DNA of 64,000 nucleotides from Phycicoccus sonneratiae (GTDB taxonomy: Bacteria > Actinomycetota > Actinomycetes > Actinomycetales > Dermatophilaceae): NCBI RefSeq assembly GCF_016887965.1, contig NZ_JAFDVD010000003.1, forward strand, positions 62,001 to 126,000, in the 5' to 3' direction. This document shows positions 1 through 8,741 of this stretch, piece by piece. How positions within the stretch are numbered: the first letter of the stretch is position 1; each line of letters opens with the position of its first letter. The notes below the pieces were generated by a model that worked only from the letters and a program-made list of their open reading frames with translations, did no database searches and was not told the origin of the DNA. A program made the position numbers and the translations under genes.

Positions 1-391
1 CGCTCGAGAGGCCGACGAGGGCCATCGTCACGAGCGCCTTGTCGGCGATCGGGTCGATGACCTTGCCGACGTTCGTCACGAGGCCGCGGCTGCGGGCCAG
101 GTCGCCGTCGATGCGGTCGGTGACCATCGCGACGGCGAAGACGCCGAACGCCGCCCAGCGGAACGACGGCTCGTCGCCGCCGTGGGCCAGGAGCAGCCAG
201 CCGAAGACCGGCACGAGGGCCAGCCGGAACACCGTGAGGTAGTTCGCGATGTTCCACGCGCTCGGCCCGGTCTCGGGCACCGCCGGGCTCGCGGGGTCGA
301 TGCCGACCCGGTAGGGGTCGCTCATCCGCCCGTCGGCGAGCGGCCCCGGGCGGACCGGTCGAGGCGGGCGTGGGGTCGTGGGCTCGCTCAT
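1..391 (-). CDS. pgsA: CDP-diacylglycerol--glycerol-3-phosphate 3-phosphatidyltransferase, C-terminus cut off by window edge
   Basis: Membrane enzyme that joins CDP-diacylglycerol and glycerol-3-phosphate to give phosphatidylglycerophosphate, the first committed step to phosphatidylglycerol and cardiolipin. About 130 N-terminal codons are present. The complete CDP-alcohol phosphotransferase signature is visible near residues 100-122 as DGDLAR, then G eight residues later, then D-PIA-D, preceded by a hydrophobic segment ([17 protein letters not shown]). The ATG at 391 was chosen because it overlaps the rimO stop (ATGA, 388-391), implying translational coupling; an in-frame ATG about 65 nt downstream is the alternative. 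The rimO-pgsA pairing is usual in actinobacteria. Family identity is firm; glycerophosphate specificity rather than another alcohol is inferred from context. Confidence 0.93.
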   Translation of the reverse strand, partial: MSEPTTPRPPRPVRPGPLADGRMSDPYRVGIDPASPAVPETGPSAWNIANYLTVFRLALVPVFGWLLLAHGGDEPSFRWAAFGVFAVAMVTDRIDGDLARSRGLVTNVGKVIDPIADKALVTMALVGLSS

Positions 392-1806
392 CGCGGCTCC
401 ACGAGGAGGTCGACCCCCTCGGCCCCGACGACGACGCCGTCGACGAAGGTCCCGACCGCGGGCAGCGGGACGCCGGCCGGGACGCGCACGTGGCAGACGC
501 CGTCGACGTCCGGGCCCTGGTGGTCGGCGCGCCCGACGACGACGAGCGCGTCGTCGTCGTCGGTCTCCTCGACGAGGACGGTGACCGGCTCGCCGACGCG
601 CTCGAGGGCCCGCTGGGCGGTCAGCTCCTCGACGAGCGCCGAGATGCGCTCGACGCGCTCGGCGACGACCTCCTCGGGCAGGTGGCCGTCGAGCCCCTCG
701 CCCTCGGTGCCGTCCTCGTCGGAGTAGCCGAACACGCCGACCACGTCGAGCCGGGCGGCGACGAGGAAGCGTTCGAGCTCGTCGACGTCGGCCTCGGTCT
801 CGCCGGGGAAGCCGACGATGACGTTGCTGCGCGCCCCGGCGAGCGGCTGGCGCTCGCGCACCCCCTCGAGCAGGCCGAGGAAGGGCTCGGTGCCGCCGAA
901 GCGGCGCATCCGGCGCAGCAGCGGGGTCGAGGCGTGCTGGAAGGACAGGTCGTACCACGGCGAGACGCCGGGCGTGGCGGCCATCGTCTCGAGGAGGCCG
1001 GGGCGGACCTCGGCCGGCTGGAGGTAGGACACCCGCACCCGCTCGACCCCCTCGATGCCGGTCAGCTCGGGGAGGAGCGACTCGAGCAGCGTGAGGTCGC
1101 CGAGGTCCTTGCCGTACGAGGTCGAGTTCTCGCTGACGAGGAAGAGCTCGCGGACGCCCTGGCCGGCGAGCCAGCGGGCCTCGGCGAGGACGTCGGTGGG
1201 CCGGCGCGAGACGAACGAGCCGCGGAACATCGGGATGGCGCAGAAGGCGCAGCGGCGGTCGCAGCCGCTGGCGATCTTCAGCGGCGCCCACGGCGCCGAG
1301 CCGAGGCGGGAGCGCACGACCTCGGCGTCGTGGCCGGGCAGCGCGACGGCGTCGGCGGCGGCCGGCCGGGCGACCGGCGAGAGCGGCAGCAGCCGGCGCC
1401 GGTCGGTGGGCACGTGCGACTCCGGGCGCCCGCCGTCGAGGATCGAGCGCAGGTGCGAGGACATGTCGGCGTAGGAGTCGAAGCCGAGCACCGCGTCGGC
1501 GTCGGGCAGCTCGTCGGCGAGGGTCCTCCCGTACCGCTCGGCGAGGCAGCCGACGGCGACGACGGCGCGGGTGCGCCCGGTCTCCTTGAGGTCGGCGGCC
1601 TCGAGGAGGGTGTCGATGGAGTCCTTCTTGGCCTGCTCGACGAACCCGCAGGTGTTGACGAGGGCGACGTCGGCGTCGGCCGCGTCGTCGACGAGGGTCC
1701 ACCCGTCGGCGGCCAGCCGCCCGGCGAGCTCCTCGGAGTCGACCTCGTTGCGGGTGCAGCCGAGGGTCACGAGCGCGACGCTGCCGCGGGTCGCACTGGT
1801 GGTCAT
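388..1806 (-). CDS. rimO: ribosomal protein S12 methylthiotransferase RimO
   Basis: Radical-SAM enzyme that adds a methylthio group to the conserved aspartate of ribosomal protein S12. The 472-aa product has the expected order: an N-terminal UPF0004 domain with the auxiliary-cluster cysteines C17, C53 and C87 (LGCTRN, NTCGF, VGCLAE), a radical-SAM core with C182, C186 and C189 ([12 protein letters not shown]), and a C-terminal TRAM-like part. A stretch between about residues 127 and 165 is longer and less conserved, as is common in actinobacterial members. A TAGAGT box lies 6 nt before the ATG, so the gene is probably leaderless. It overlaps pgsA by four bases. RimO is preferred over MiaB because of the sequence VGCLAERY and the linkage to pgsA and ftsK. 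Confidence 0.93.
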   Translation of the reverse strand: MTTSATRGSVALVTLGCTRNEVDSEELAGRLAADGWTLVDDAADADVALVNTCGFVEQAKKDSIDTLLEAADLKETGRTRAVVAVGCLAERYGRTLADELPDADAVLGFDSYADMSSHLRSILDGGRPESHVPTDRRRLLPLSPVARPAAADAVALPGHDAEVVRSRLGSAPWAPLKIASGCDRRCAFCAIPMFRGSFVSRRPTDVLAEARWLAGQGVRELFLVSENSTSYGKDLGDLTLLESLLPELTGIEGVERVRVSYLQPAEVRPGLLETMAATPGVSPWYDLSFQHASTPLLRRMRRFGGTEPFLGLLEGVRERQPLAGARSNVIVGFPGETEADVDELERFLVAARLDVVGVFGYSDEDGTEGEGLDGHLPEEVVAERVERISALVEELTAQRALERVGEPVTVLVEETDDDDALVVVGRADHQGPDVDGVCHVRVPAGVPLPAVGTFVDGVVVGAEGVDLLVEPR

Positions 1807-1812
1807 GCCGCC

Positions 1813-1857
1813 ACTCTAGTTGCGGGCCGCGACGCCTCCGGCCACCCCCGGTAGGGT
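1813..1857. promoter_or_regulatory. divergent pair of leaderless -10 boxes (rimO / M19 dipeptidase)
   Basis: On the minus strand TAGAGT (1818 to 1813) is followed by 6 nt and the rimO ATG. On the plus strand TAGGGT (1852-1857) is followed by 7 nt and the dipeptidase ATG at 1865. Neither start has a Shine-Dalgarno sequence. The spacing is that of actinobacterial leaderless promoters. Confidence 0.7.
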
Positions 1858-1864
1858 CGCGCGC

Positions 1865-3058
1865 ATGCTCGACGACACCGGGGCCCGGATCCGCACGCTC
1901 CTCGAGCGCCACCCGGTCCTCGACGGCCACAACGACCTCCCGTGGGAGGCCCGCGAGCGCGCCGCCTACGACTGGGAGCGCCTCGACCTCGCCGCCGGGG
2001 GGCTGCCGACCCACACCGACCTCCCGCGCCTGCGCGCCGGCGGTGTGGGCGCCCAGTTCTGGTCGGTGTTCGTGCCCGCCGAGCTCCAGGGCGACGCCGC
2101 GGTCACCGCCACGCTCGAGCAGGTCGACGCCGTGCACGCGATGGTGGCGCACTGGCCCGGGGACCTCGCCCTGGCCCGCACCCGGACCGAGGTCGAGCAG
2201 GCGCTGGCGTCCGGTCGGGTCGCCTCGCTCATGGGGGCCGAGGGCGGGCACAGCATCGACTCCTCGCTCGGCACGCTGCGGATGCTCTTCGCCCTCGGGG
2301 TGCGCTACCTGACCCTGACCCACAACGACAACGTGCCGTGGGCCGACTCGGCCACCGACGAGCCGGTCCTCGGGGGCCTGTCCCCCTTCGGCCGCGAGGT
2401 CGTCCGCGAGATGAACCGGCTCGGCATGCTCGTCGACCTCTCGCACGTCTCGGCCGACACGATGCGCGACGCCCTCGACACCGCCGAGGCGCCCGTCGTC
2501 TTCTCGCACTCCTCCGCGCGGGCGGTGTGCGACCACCCGCGCAACGTGCCCGACGACGTCCTCGAGCGGCTGCCCGGCAACGGCGGCGTCTGCATGGTCA
2601 CGTTCGTGCCGAAGTTCGTCTCCCCCGCCGTCCGCGAGTGGGACCTCGAGACCACGGACGCCGCTGCCGCCGAGGGCATCTCGTCCGCCGACTTCGCGGC
2701 CTACGGGGCCTTCACCGCCGCACGCCGGCGGACCCACCCGGCACCGGCGGCGACGCTCGAGGACGTCGTGGCCCACGTCGAGCACGTCCGGGAGGTCGCG
2801 GGGGTCGAGCACGTCGGGCTCGGGGGCGACTACGACGGCGTCGACGTCCAGCCCGTCGGGCTCGAGGACGTCAGCGGCTACCCGCGCCTCCTCGAGGCCC
2901 TCGCCGGACGCGGGTGGTCCGACGCCGACCTCGCCGCCCTGACGAGCGGGAACGCCCTGCGGGTGCTCGGCGAGGCCGAGCGGCGGGCCGGCGAGATCGC
3001 GGCCACCCGGGGACCGGGGCTGGCCCGCATCGAGGACCTCGACGGCGTCAGCGCCTGA
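1865..3058 (+). CDS. M19 family membrane dipeptidase (renal dipeptidase-like)
   Basis: Dizinc amidohydrolase-fold dipeptidase predicted to cleave dipeptides, including those with a D-residue. The 397-aa protein carries the metal-binding set: H22 and D24 (DGHND), the bridging glutamate E126 (GAEGG), later histidines in DLSHVS and FSHSSAR, and the C-terminal GGDYDG motif. No signal peptide or membrane segment is visible, so it is likely cytoplasmic. The ATG at 1865 is chosen over an upstream TTG at 1820 because it lies 7 nt after TAGGGT and starts just before the first conserved block. It is a single gene, divergent from rimO. Substrate range cannot be told from sequence. Confidence 0.9.
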   Translation: MLDDTGARIRTLLERHPVLDGHNDLPWEARERAAYDWERLDLAAGGLPTHTDLPRLRAGGVGAQFWSVFVPAELQGDAAVTATLEQVDAVHAMVAHWPGDLALARTRTEVEQALASGRVASLMGAEGGHSIDSSLGTLRMLFALGVRYLTLTHNDNVPWADSATDEPVLGGLSPFGREVVREMNRLGMLVDLSHVSADTMRDALDTAEAPVVFSHSSARAVCDHPRNVPDDVLERLPGNGGVCMVTFVPKFVSPAVREWDLETTDAAAAEGISSADFAAYGAFTAARRRTHPAPAATLEDVVAHVEHVREVAGVEHVGLGGDYDGVDVQPVGLEDVSGYPRLLEALAGRGWSDADLAALTSGNALRVLGEAERRAGEIAATRGPGLARIEDLDGVSA

Positions 3059-3070
3059 GGCGCGGCGGCG

Positions 3071-3772
3071 TCACTGGCGCGAACGCATCACCGTCAGCGC
3101 GACGAGCCGCGAGATGACCATCGCGACGTACATGACGCCCCCGAGCTGCTCGACGGTGCTCACCGCGCGTGCCTGGGAGCCGACCGCGACGACGTCGGAG
3201 AGGCCGACGCTCGTCAGCTGGGCGGTCGAGAGGTAGATCAGCTCGAGGAAGGTGCGCCGGTCGCCGCCCGCGTGGCCGATGAACGAGCCCGGCCAGACCT
3301 CCTGGATCGCGAGGAAGACGTAGGCGAAGGCGAAGACGAGCACGGTGAAGCAGGCCCCGACGGCGAAGAGCTCGTCCTTGGTGACCCAGTAGTCCTCGAA
3401 CATGTACGAGATGAGCGCGTACGCCGTGTAGACGTAGAACAGGGCCAGCGCGCAGTGCGCGAACACCAGCACCGTCGAGCTGTCGCTGAGCAGGCTCCAC
3501 ACCTCGAAGGCCGCCGCGGGCAGCGCGAGGGTGACCGACAGCCAGGTGAGCGCCGGCGTGCTGCGCACCGTGAAGACGGCGGTGACCAGCGCCGAGAGGC
3601 TGAGCAGCGAGATGACCGCCCGCCCGGCCTCGGTGTCCTCGAGGAAGGGCAGCAGCAGGATCACGAGGATCTGGACCGCGAGGAGGAAGGCCGAGGGCTG
3701 CTTGCGGAGGGTGGCCGCCCAGCGCGCCGCGCGGGACGGGGGCTGGCGCAGGTCCTCCCACGTGGACGTCAT
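3071..3772 (-). CDS. potassium-channel-like membrane protein with altered selectivity filter
   Basis: The 233-aa protein has about six hydrophobic segments (roughly residues 28-44, 50-70, 75-94, 101-121, 136-155 and 210-228). The last two bracket a pore-loop-like stretch, ELIYLSTAQLTSVGLSD, at about 177-193. This matches the bacterial two-TM/six-TM ion channel pore region, but the filter reads T-S-V-G-L-S-D where classical K+ channels have T-V-G-Y-G-D. No regulatory nucleotide-binding or RCK domain is present. The start follows TACGGT by 6 nt on the minus strand. It is convergent with the dipeptidase gene and divergent from the MauE-thioredoxin gene. Channel family membership is likely; ion selectivity is unknown because of the filter change. 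Confidence 0.75.
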   Translation of the reverse strand: MTSTWEDLRQPPSRAARWAATLRKQPSAFLLAVQILVILLLPFLEDTEAGRAVISLLSLSALVTAVFTVRSTPALTWLSVTLALPAAAFEVWSLLSDSSTVLVFAHCALALFYVYTAYALISYMFEDYWVTKDELFAVGACFTVLVFAFAYVFLAIQEVWPGSFIGHAGGDRRTFLELIYLSTAQLTSVGLSDVVAVGSQARAVSTVEQLGGVMYVAMVISRLVALTVMRSRQ

Positions 3773-3778
3773 GCCGAC

Positions 3779-3802
3779 ACCGTAGCCCCGGCTCGTGGAC
3801 AA
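3779..3802. promoter_or_regulatory. overlapping divergent leaderless promoters
   Basis: Only 37 bp separate the two divergent start codons (3772 minus, 3810 plus). The minus strand has TACGGT (3784 to 3779) 6 nt before ATG. The plus strand has GACAAT (3797-3802) 7 nt before ATG, with a possible alternative GTG at 3795. The plus-strand box is the weaker of the two. Confidence 0.55.
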
Positions 3803-3809
3803 TGCCGCC

Positions 3810-4811
3810 ATGCCGGGTCCGTTCGTCCTCCCGCTCGTGACCTGCGCCGTGGTGCTCGTCGTCAGCGGCGTGGCGAAGCTGCGCAGCCCCGGGTCGCTCG
3901 AGCGCGCGATGGACTCGCTCCGGGTGCCGCCGGCGCTCGCCGCCCGGCCGGTCCGGGTCCTGCTCCCCTGGCTGGAGGTCGTGCTCGGGGCGGGGCTGCT
4001 CGTCACGTCCGGCCGGCTGCTCCTCGCGACGTCCGTCCTCGTCCTGGCGCTCCTCGGCGCCTACCTCGTCCTCGTGGGGCTCGCCCTGCGCCGCCCCGAG
4101 CCGGCCGACTGCGGGTGCTTCGGCGCCCTCGGCTCCTCGCGCGTCACCGCGGCGACGGTCGTGCGCAACGCCCTCCTCGTGCTCGCCGCCGCAGCGGTCG
4201 TCGCCGGGGCGACACGAGGTGGCGGACTGCCCGAGGTCGTCGACGCCACCGCGGGGTGGTGGCTGGCCGGTGCCGCGCTGACGGCCGCCGTGGCCGTCGC
4301 CGTCACCTGGCGGCCGGCCGACGACGGCGGGCGGCACGTGGCCGGCACCGAGCCCGAGGACTACGTGCGCGAGCCGGTCCCCGACACCGCCCAGGTGCTC
4401 ACCGCCGACCGCCGGCTGCTCGCCGTCGTCGACGAGGCGCGGTCGGCCGCACTGCTCCTCGTCTTCCTCCGCCCCGGCTGCGCCCCCTGCGCCCGGCTCG
4501 GACCCGAGGTGGCCGGGTGGCGCCGCGACCTGGCCCCGGTGGACGTGCGGGCGGTCGTCGTCGGCGACCCGGACCTGCTCGGCACCCTGCCCTACCTCGA
4601 CGACCACACGTGGTTCGACCCGCACGCCGTCGCGCTCGACCTGCTCGCGCACGGGTCCCCGTCGGCGGTGCTGCTCGGCACCGACGGCCTGCTCGCGGGC
4701 GGTCCGGTGCGCGGCGAGGAGGCCGTCACGGCCTTCGTCGAGGAGCTGCGCGAGCACCTGCTGGCGGCCGCCGCTGACACCGCCGACGAGCCGGTCAGCG
4801 ACGGCCGGTGA
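3810..4811 (+). CDS. MauE/DoxX-type membrane protein fused to a thioredoxin-like domain
   Basis: The 333-aa protein begins with a MauE-like four-helix membrane domain (residues 1-130) that ends in the cysteine motif DCGCFG at 100-105, followed by another membrane helix (about 150-167). A soluble C-terminal thioredoxin-fold domain carries the redox pair CAPC at 224-227 (FLRPGCAPCARLG). MauE-like proteins pass reducing equivalents across the membrane; joined to a thioredoxin domain this suggests periplasmic or extracytoplasmic thiol-disulfide exchange, but the partner is unknown. The start was set at ATG 3810; GTG 3795 would add five residues. Its 3' end overlaps ftsK tail to tail by 17 bp. Confidence 0.82.
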   Translation: MPGPFVLPLVTCAVVLVVSGVAKLRSPGSLERAMDSLRVPPALAARPVRVLLPWLEVVLGAGLLVTSGRLLLATSVLVLALLGAYLVLVGLALRRPEPADCGCFGALGSSRVTAATVVRNALLVLAAAAVVAGATRGGGLPEVVDATAGWWLAGAALTAAVAVAVTWRPADDGGRHVAGTEPEDYVREPVPDTAQVLTADRRLLAVVDEARSAALLLVFLRPGCAPCARLGPEVAGWRRDLAPVDVRAVVVGDPDLLGTLPYLDDHTWFDPHAVALDLLAHGSPSAVLLGTDGLLAGGPVRGEEAVTAFVEELREHLLAAAADTADEPVSDGR

Positions 4812-7512
4812 GCTCCCAGGCGTCCTCGCCGTCGTCGTCGCCGTCGTGGTACTCCACGGCGGCCGGGTACCGGTCGAGGTCGTCGGCGACGGCGTCGCGC
4901 CCGTAGCCGGTCACCGGCACCTCGGCGGTGTCCTCGCGGCCGAGGTCCTGCGCGTCCTGCCCGAGGGCGTGCGCGTCGCCGTCCATCGGCTGTCCGTCGA
5001 ACGGCGCGTCCGGCTCGGGCACGTCCTCGCCGCGCAGCAGCGCGAGGGTCGTCGGCAGGTCGTCGGGCTTGACGAGGACGTCGCGCGCCTTGGACCCCTC
5101 GGACGGACCGACGACGCCGCGGGACTCGAGCAGGTCCATGAGCCGGCCGGCCTTGGCGAACCCGACGCGCAGCTTGCGCTGGAGCATCGAGGTCGAGCCG
5201 AACTGCGTCGTGACGACGAGCTCGGTGGCCTGGAGCAGCAGGTCGAGGTCGTCACCGATGTCGTCGTCGACCTGCTTCTTCGGCGCGGCGACGACGACGT
5301 CCTCGCGGTAGCGCGGCTTGAGCTGCTCGGTGACGTGCGAGACGACGGCGTGGATCTCGGACTCGGTGACCCAGGCGCCCTGGACGCGCATCGGCTTGCT
5401 CGCGCCCATCGGGAGGAACAGCGCGTCACCCTGGCCGATGAGCTTCTCGGCGCCGGGCTGGTCGAGCACGACCCGGCTGTCGGCGAGCGAGGAGGTGGCG
5501 AAGGCCATGCGCGAGGGCACGTTGGCCTTGATGAGGCCGGTGACGACGTCGACCGAGGGGCGCTGCGTCGCGAGGACGAGGTGGATGCCGGCCGCGCGCG
5601 CGAGCTGGGTGATGCGGACGATCGACTCCTCGACGTCGCGCGGGGCGACCATCATGAGGTCGGCGAGCTCGTCGACGATGACGAGGAGGTACGGGTAGGG
5701 CGTGATGACCCGCTCCGAGCCCGGCAGCGGCTTGACCTTGCCGGCCTTGACCGCCTTGTTGAAGTCGTCGACGTGCTTGAAGCCGAACGCCGCGAGGTCG
5801 TCGTAGCGGGTGTCCATCTCGCGCACGACCCACTGGAGGGCCTCGGCGGCCTTCTTGGGGTTGGTGATGATCGGCGTGATGAGGTGCGGGATGCCCTCGT
5901 AGGCGGTCAGCTCGACGCGCTTGGGGTCGACGAGGACCATCCGGACCTCGTCGGGCGTCGAGCGCATGAGGATCGAGGTGATCATCGAGTTGACGAAGCT
6001 CGACTTGCCCGCGCCGGTGGCGCCCGCGACGAGCAGGTGCGGCATCTTCGCGAGGTTGGCGATGACGTACCCGCCCTCGACGTCCTTGCCGACGCCCATG
6101 ACCATCGGGTGCTCGGTGCCGCGGGCGACCTGGCTGCGCAGGACGTCGCCGAGGCTGACCTTCTCGCGGTCGGTGTTGGGGATCTCGATGCCGATCGCCG
6201 ACTTGCCGGGGATCGGGGACAGGATGCGGACGTCGGCCGAGGCCACGGCGTAGGCGATGTTCTTCGACAGGGCGGTGACCCGCTCGACCTTGATGCCGGG
6301 GCCCAGCTCGACCTCGTAGCGGGTGACCGTCGGGCCGCGGGTGAAGCCGGTGACCTGGGCGTCGATCTCGAACTGGTCGAGGACCTGGGTGAGCGCCTCG
6401 ACGACCCGGTCGTTGGCGGCGCTGCGGGCCTTGTGCGGGCTGCCCGGCTCGAGGACGCCGGAGTCGGGGAGGGTGTACGTGACGTCGCCCGCGAGCGAGA
6501 GCTGCTCGACCCGCTGGGGCAGCTGGGAGGTGGGCGGCGCCTCGAGCGGGGCCTTGGCCGCGGCCGCCTTCGCCTGCGAGAGCGCGGCCGCCGGGGCGTC
6601 GGCGCCGGGTGCGCCGGCCGCCGGGGCCTCGGGGGGCCGCTTCTGACCGGGCCGGAGGCGACGCCCGGTGCGCGGGTCGACGACGGCGGCCTGCTCGAAG
6701 GCCTCGTCGCCGACCATCGGGCCGTCGGCCGGCTCACCCGTGCGACGGCGGGGCTTGCGGCCGGTGGGGCGCTCGGGCTCCGGCTCGACCTCCGGTGCGT
6801 GCCCGGTGAGCCGGTCGAGGAGCGCGCGCAGCCGCTCGGGCACCTGGTGCAGCGGCGTGGCGGTGAGGACGAGGACGGCGAACAGCCCGAGGAGGAGCAG
6901 CAGCGGGACGGTGCCGTAGACCGACACCGCGGCCTCGAGCGGGCTGGAGGCGAGGAAGCCGATGATCCCGCCCGCGGCGCGCATCCCGTCGGCCCCCTCG
7001 GGCGGGGTGGGGATGTCGTTCGCGACGTGGACCAGACCGCAGGCGGCGAACGCGAGGGCCGTGGTGCCGACGGCCATGCGCGAGGTGGCGGCGTCGTCGG
7101 TCGGCGCGCGCAGGACCCGGATGCCGAAAGCGAGCAGGACGAGCGGCACGGCGTAGCCGACCTTGCCGAAGGTGCCCGCGACGACGGCGTGGACGACGAC
7201 GCCGACGGCGCCGGGCATCCCCCACCACTCGCGGGCGGCGACGACGACGGCGAGGGCGACGAGGAGCAGGCCGAGCCCGTCGCGGCGGTGCTCGGGCTCG
7301 AGGTCACGGCCGGTGTCGCCGACCTTGCGGGCGACGGCGCCGGTGGCGTGCGCCAGGCCCATCCACGTGCTCTGGGCGGCGCGCAGCGGCAGCGGGAGCC
7401 CGCCGGAGCTCGGGGAGCGCTTGGTGGTGCGCGGCCGGGCGGTGCCCTTGCGGGTCGCGGGCCGGGTGCTCTTGCCCCGTGCCCGGGACGTCGAGGACGT
7501 GCGTGTCGCCAT
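4795..7512 (-). CDS. ftsK: FtsK/SpoIIIE-type DNA translocase
   Basis: Septum-anchored ATPase that pumps chromosomal DNA during division. The 905-aa protein has a basic serine/threonine-rich N-terminus (1-40), four or five membrane segments between about 78 and 220, a proline/alanine-rich linker, and the motor: Walker A GATGAGKS at 497-504 and Walker B LLVIVDELADL at 609-619. The C-terminal gamma winged helix that reads KOPS-like DNA is present (about 770-825, FGSTSMLQRKLRVGFAKAGRLMD). A TAGCGT box lies 6 nt before the ATG with no Shine-Dalgarno, so it is probably leaderless. Position upstream of rimO-pgsA and downstream of rnj is the usual actinobacterial order, although here a secreted-protein gene sits between rnj and ftsK. 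Confidence 0.96.
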   Translation of the reverse strand: MATRTSSTSRARGKSTRPATRKGTARPRTTKRSPSSGGLPLPLRAAQSTWMGLAHATGAVARKVGDTGRDLEPEHRRDGLGLLLVALAVVVAAREWWGMPGAVGVVVHAVVAGTFGKVGYAVPLVLLAFGIRVLRAPTDDAATSRMAVGTTALAFAACGLVHVANDIPTPPEGADGMRAAGGIIGFLASSPLEAAVSVYGTVPLLLLLGLFAVLVLTATPLHQVPERLRALLDRLTGHAPEVEPEPERPTGRKPRRRTGEPADGPMVGDEAFEQAAVVDPRTGRRLRPGQKRPPEAPAAGAPGADAPAAALSQAKAAAAKAPLEAPPTSQLPQRVEQLSLAGDVTYTLPDSGVLEPGSPHKARSAANDRVVEALTQVLDQFEIDAQVTGFTRGPTVTRYEVELGPGIKVERVTALSKNIAYAVASADVRILSPIPGKSAIGIEIPNTDREKVSLGDVLRSQVARGTEHPMVMGVGKDVEGGYVIANLAKMPHLLVAGATGAGKSSFVNSMITSILMRSTPDEVRMVLVDPKRVELTAYEGIPHLITPIITNPKKAAEALQWVVREMDTRYDDLAAFGFKHVDDFNKAVKAGKVKPLPGSERVITPYPYLLVIVDELADLMMVAPRDVEESIVRITQLARAAGIHLVLATQRPSVDVVTGLIKANVPSRMAFATSSLADSRVVLDQPGAEKLIGQGDALFLPMGASKPMRVQGAWVTESEIHAVVSHVTEQLKPRYREDVVVAAPKKQVDDDIGDDLDLLLQATELVVTTQFGSTSMLQRKLRVGFAKAGRLMDLLESRGVVGPSEGSKARDVLVKPDDLPTTLALLRGEDVPEPDAPFDGQPMDGDAHALGQDAQDLGREDTAEVPVTGYGRDAVADDLDRYPAAVEYHDGDDDGEDAWELTGRR

Positions 7513-7638
7513 GGTCCCACGCTACGCGAGAGTCACATCAGGCTCAGGCGTCACACGCCGGGAGGCGGGCGGCCGATTTCCGCCCCACGACGGGCCCGGA
7601 GGGCGGTGGAGGGGCGCGAACCGGGCCCGGACAGCGGC

Positions 7639-7683
7639 GTGCGGCGCCCCGCTCGACCCCTGTCATCGAGCGGCGCGCCGCAC
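7639..7683. terminator. 18-bp GC-rich hairpin, probable terminator
   Basis: Arms 7639-7656 and 7666-7683 pair in 17 of 18 positions around a 9-nt loop. There is no U-tract, as is common in actinobacteria. It lies between the Tat-protein gene and ftsK (both minus strand) and would insulate ftsK, although it is about 260 bp past the upstream stop codon. Confidence 0.5.
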
Positions 7684-7845
7684 GGTCGCCCCCGTGGGAG
7701 GACGGGAGCGACGCCGGTGGTGACCGGCCCGCCCGATCGCCCCGACCAGGTCGGGACGACCGCGAGAGCGCGGAGCGGGGTGGGTCACCTGGCGTCCGTG
7801 GGGGCCTTCACCCCCGAGGAGGTGTTGACCCTTTGCTGACGGTCA

Positions 7846-7862
7846 CTTTACGAAGTCTTTAC
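7846..7862. promoter_or_regulatory. CTTTAC direct-repeat box, downstream copy
   Basis: Two CTTTAC hexamers start 11 bp apart (7846 and 7857) inside ACTTTACGaagtCTTTAC. The same layout recurs at 8807-8823 on the other side of the Tat-protein gene. One-turn spacing of direct repeats is typical of OmpR/PhoB-type response-regulator sites; the regulator is not known. Confidence 0.4.
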
Positions 7863-7943
7863 CCGTCGCGCTAGGGATTGGCCGATGTTCTTTTGTCGTG
7901 GACGGCCCCGCTGACCTGCGGCGGAGCACTGGTGTGACGGATG

Positions 7944-8741
7944 TCAGCAGTTGGTGCGGATGACGTTGAAGGTCATCGGCCCGATCGAGACGATCTGGTT
8001 GCGGTCGGCGCCGTTCTGGGTGCTGAAGAACGTGGCGTTGTTCCAGTAGGTGAGGGTGAAGGAGGTGATCGCCCCCGGGTAGGTGATGCGGACGTTGCCG
8101 AGGTTCGAGGTGTTGGCGACGTCGCCGTTGGCCGTGTTGCGCAGCGGGCTCGCCGTCGTGCCGGCACCGGTCGTGCGGTTCGTGACGTGGGTGACGGTGA
8201 ACGCGCCGGAGAGCTCGACCATGTCGATGAAGTCGCCGTCGAGGGCGTCGATGTCGGTGAGGGTGAAGGTCAGCCCGACGACCGGCTCGCTGAAGACGAA
8301 GGTCACCGTCTGGAGCGCGTCGCGCCCGGGCTCGGAGCGGCGGGTGCCGGTGACCGTCTGCTCGAGCTGCAGGCCGGGGACGCCGAGGCCGCCGACCTCG
8401 GCCGAGGAGACGCGGAAGTTCTGGTTCGTGGTGCCGGACTCGTTGCCCGTGGCCATCCGGCCGGAGAGGGTCGAGGTCATCGACAGGGTGACGGGCGCGA
8501 TCGGGCCGGCGCCGTCGGGGTCGGTGGTGGCGGTTCCCGACTGGTTGCCGGTGCGGCTGTAGCTCGTGCCCCCGGCCCCGTTCCACCCGATCGTGTACGA
8601 CTGCGGGTTGCACGGGGAGGCGGCGGCACGCGGCGCGGCGGCCCCCACCGCGATGACGGGGACGGCCCAGGCCAGGCCACCGGCGACGGCGCGCCGGCTG
8701 GGTCGCGCCGGGGCGGGCGCGTCCGTGGTCTGCAGGCTCAT
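7944..8741 (-). CDS. Tat-exported protein of unknown function
   Basis: The 265-aa product has a twin-arginine leader: SRRAVAGG at about 15-22, then a hydrophobic stretch and a likely cleavage after PRAAAS near residue 41. The mature part is rich in Thr, Gly, Ser and Asn, with few charged residues and only two cysteines (near each end, CNPQ and the final TNC), and looks like a beta-rich extracellular domain. No family is recognised. The ATG at 8741 has a good ribosome binding site (GAGGGG, 6 nt upstream). It is the only gene here with low-GC regulatory flanks and lies inside the otherwise conserved rnj-ftsK interval, which suggests later insertion. Its own promoter region holds a CTTTAC direct repeat. 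Confidence 0.8.
   Translation of the reverse strand: MSLQTTDAPAPARPSRRAVAGGLAWAVPVIAVGAAAPRAAASPCNPQSYTIGWNGAGGTSYSRTGNQSGTATTDPDGAGPIAPVTLSMTSTLSGRMATGNESGTTNQNFRVSSAEVGGLGVPGLQLEQTVTGTRRSEPGRDALQTVTFVFSEPVVGLTFTLTDIDALDGDFIDMVELSGAFTVTHVTNRTTGAGTTASPLRNTANGDVANTSNLGNVRITYPGAITSFTLTYWNNATFFSTQNGADRNQIVSIGPMTFNVIRTNC

Larger units (their letters stand above)
7513..7943. other. 431-bp intergenic region: ftsK promoter, strong hairpin and direct-repeat box
   Basis: No convincing gene is present. The right-to-left content is the 3' flank of the Tat-protein gene, a CTTTAC direct-repeat box (7846-7862), a long hairpin (7639-7683) and the ftsK promoter, whose TAGCGT box lies at 7524 to 7519 on the minus strand, 6 nt before the ATG. 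A 40-codon open frame at 7717-7839 (plus) has protein-like composition but lacks a good ribosome binding site. Confidence 0.6.

Noticed and set aside
4846-7839. A 997-codon open frame on the plus strand opposite ftsK
   Set aside because: It is the antisense reading of a GC-rich gene; the product is a low-complexity string of Val, Leu, Gly, Asp and Arg without domains, while the minus-strand ftsK has all motifs.
7717-7839. Possible 40-aa gene before the CTTTAC box
   Set aside because: The composition is plausible (ends GHLASVGAFTPEEVLTLC) but the ribosome binding site is too far away, no promoter is clear and the product is unfamiliar; left out as a gene.
7885-7914. Nine-residue frame MFFCRGRPR with rare TTT, TGT and CGT codons on the plus strand, considered as a leader peptide
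   Set aside because: No plus-strand gene follows it; the neighbouring genes on both sides are on the minus strand.
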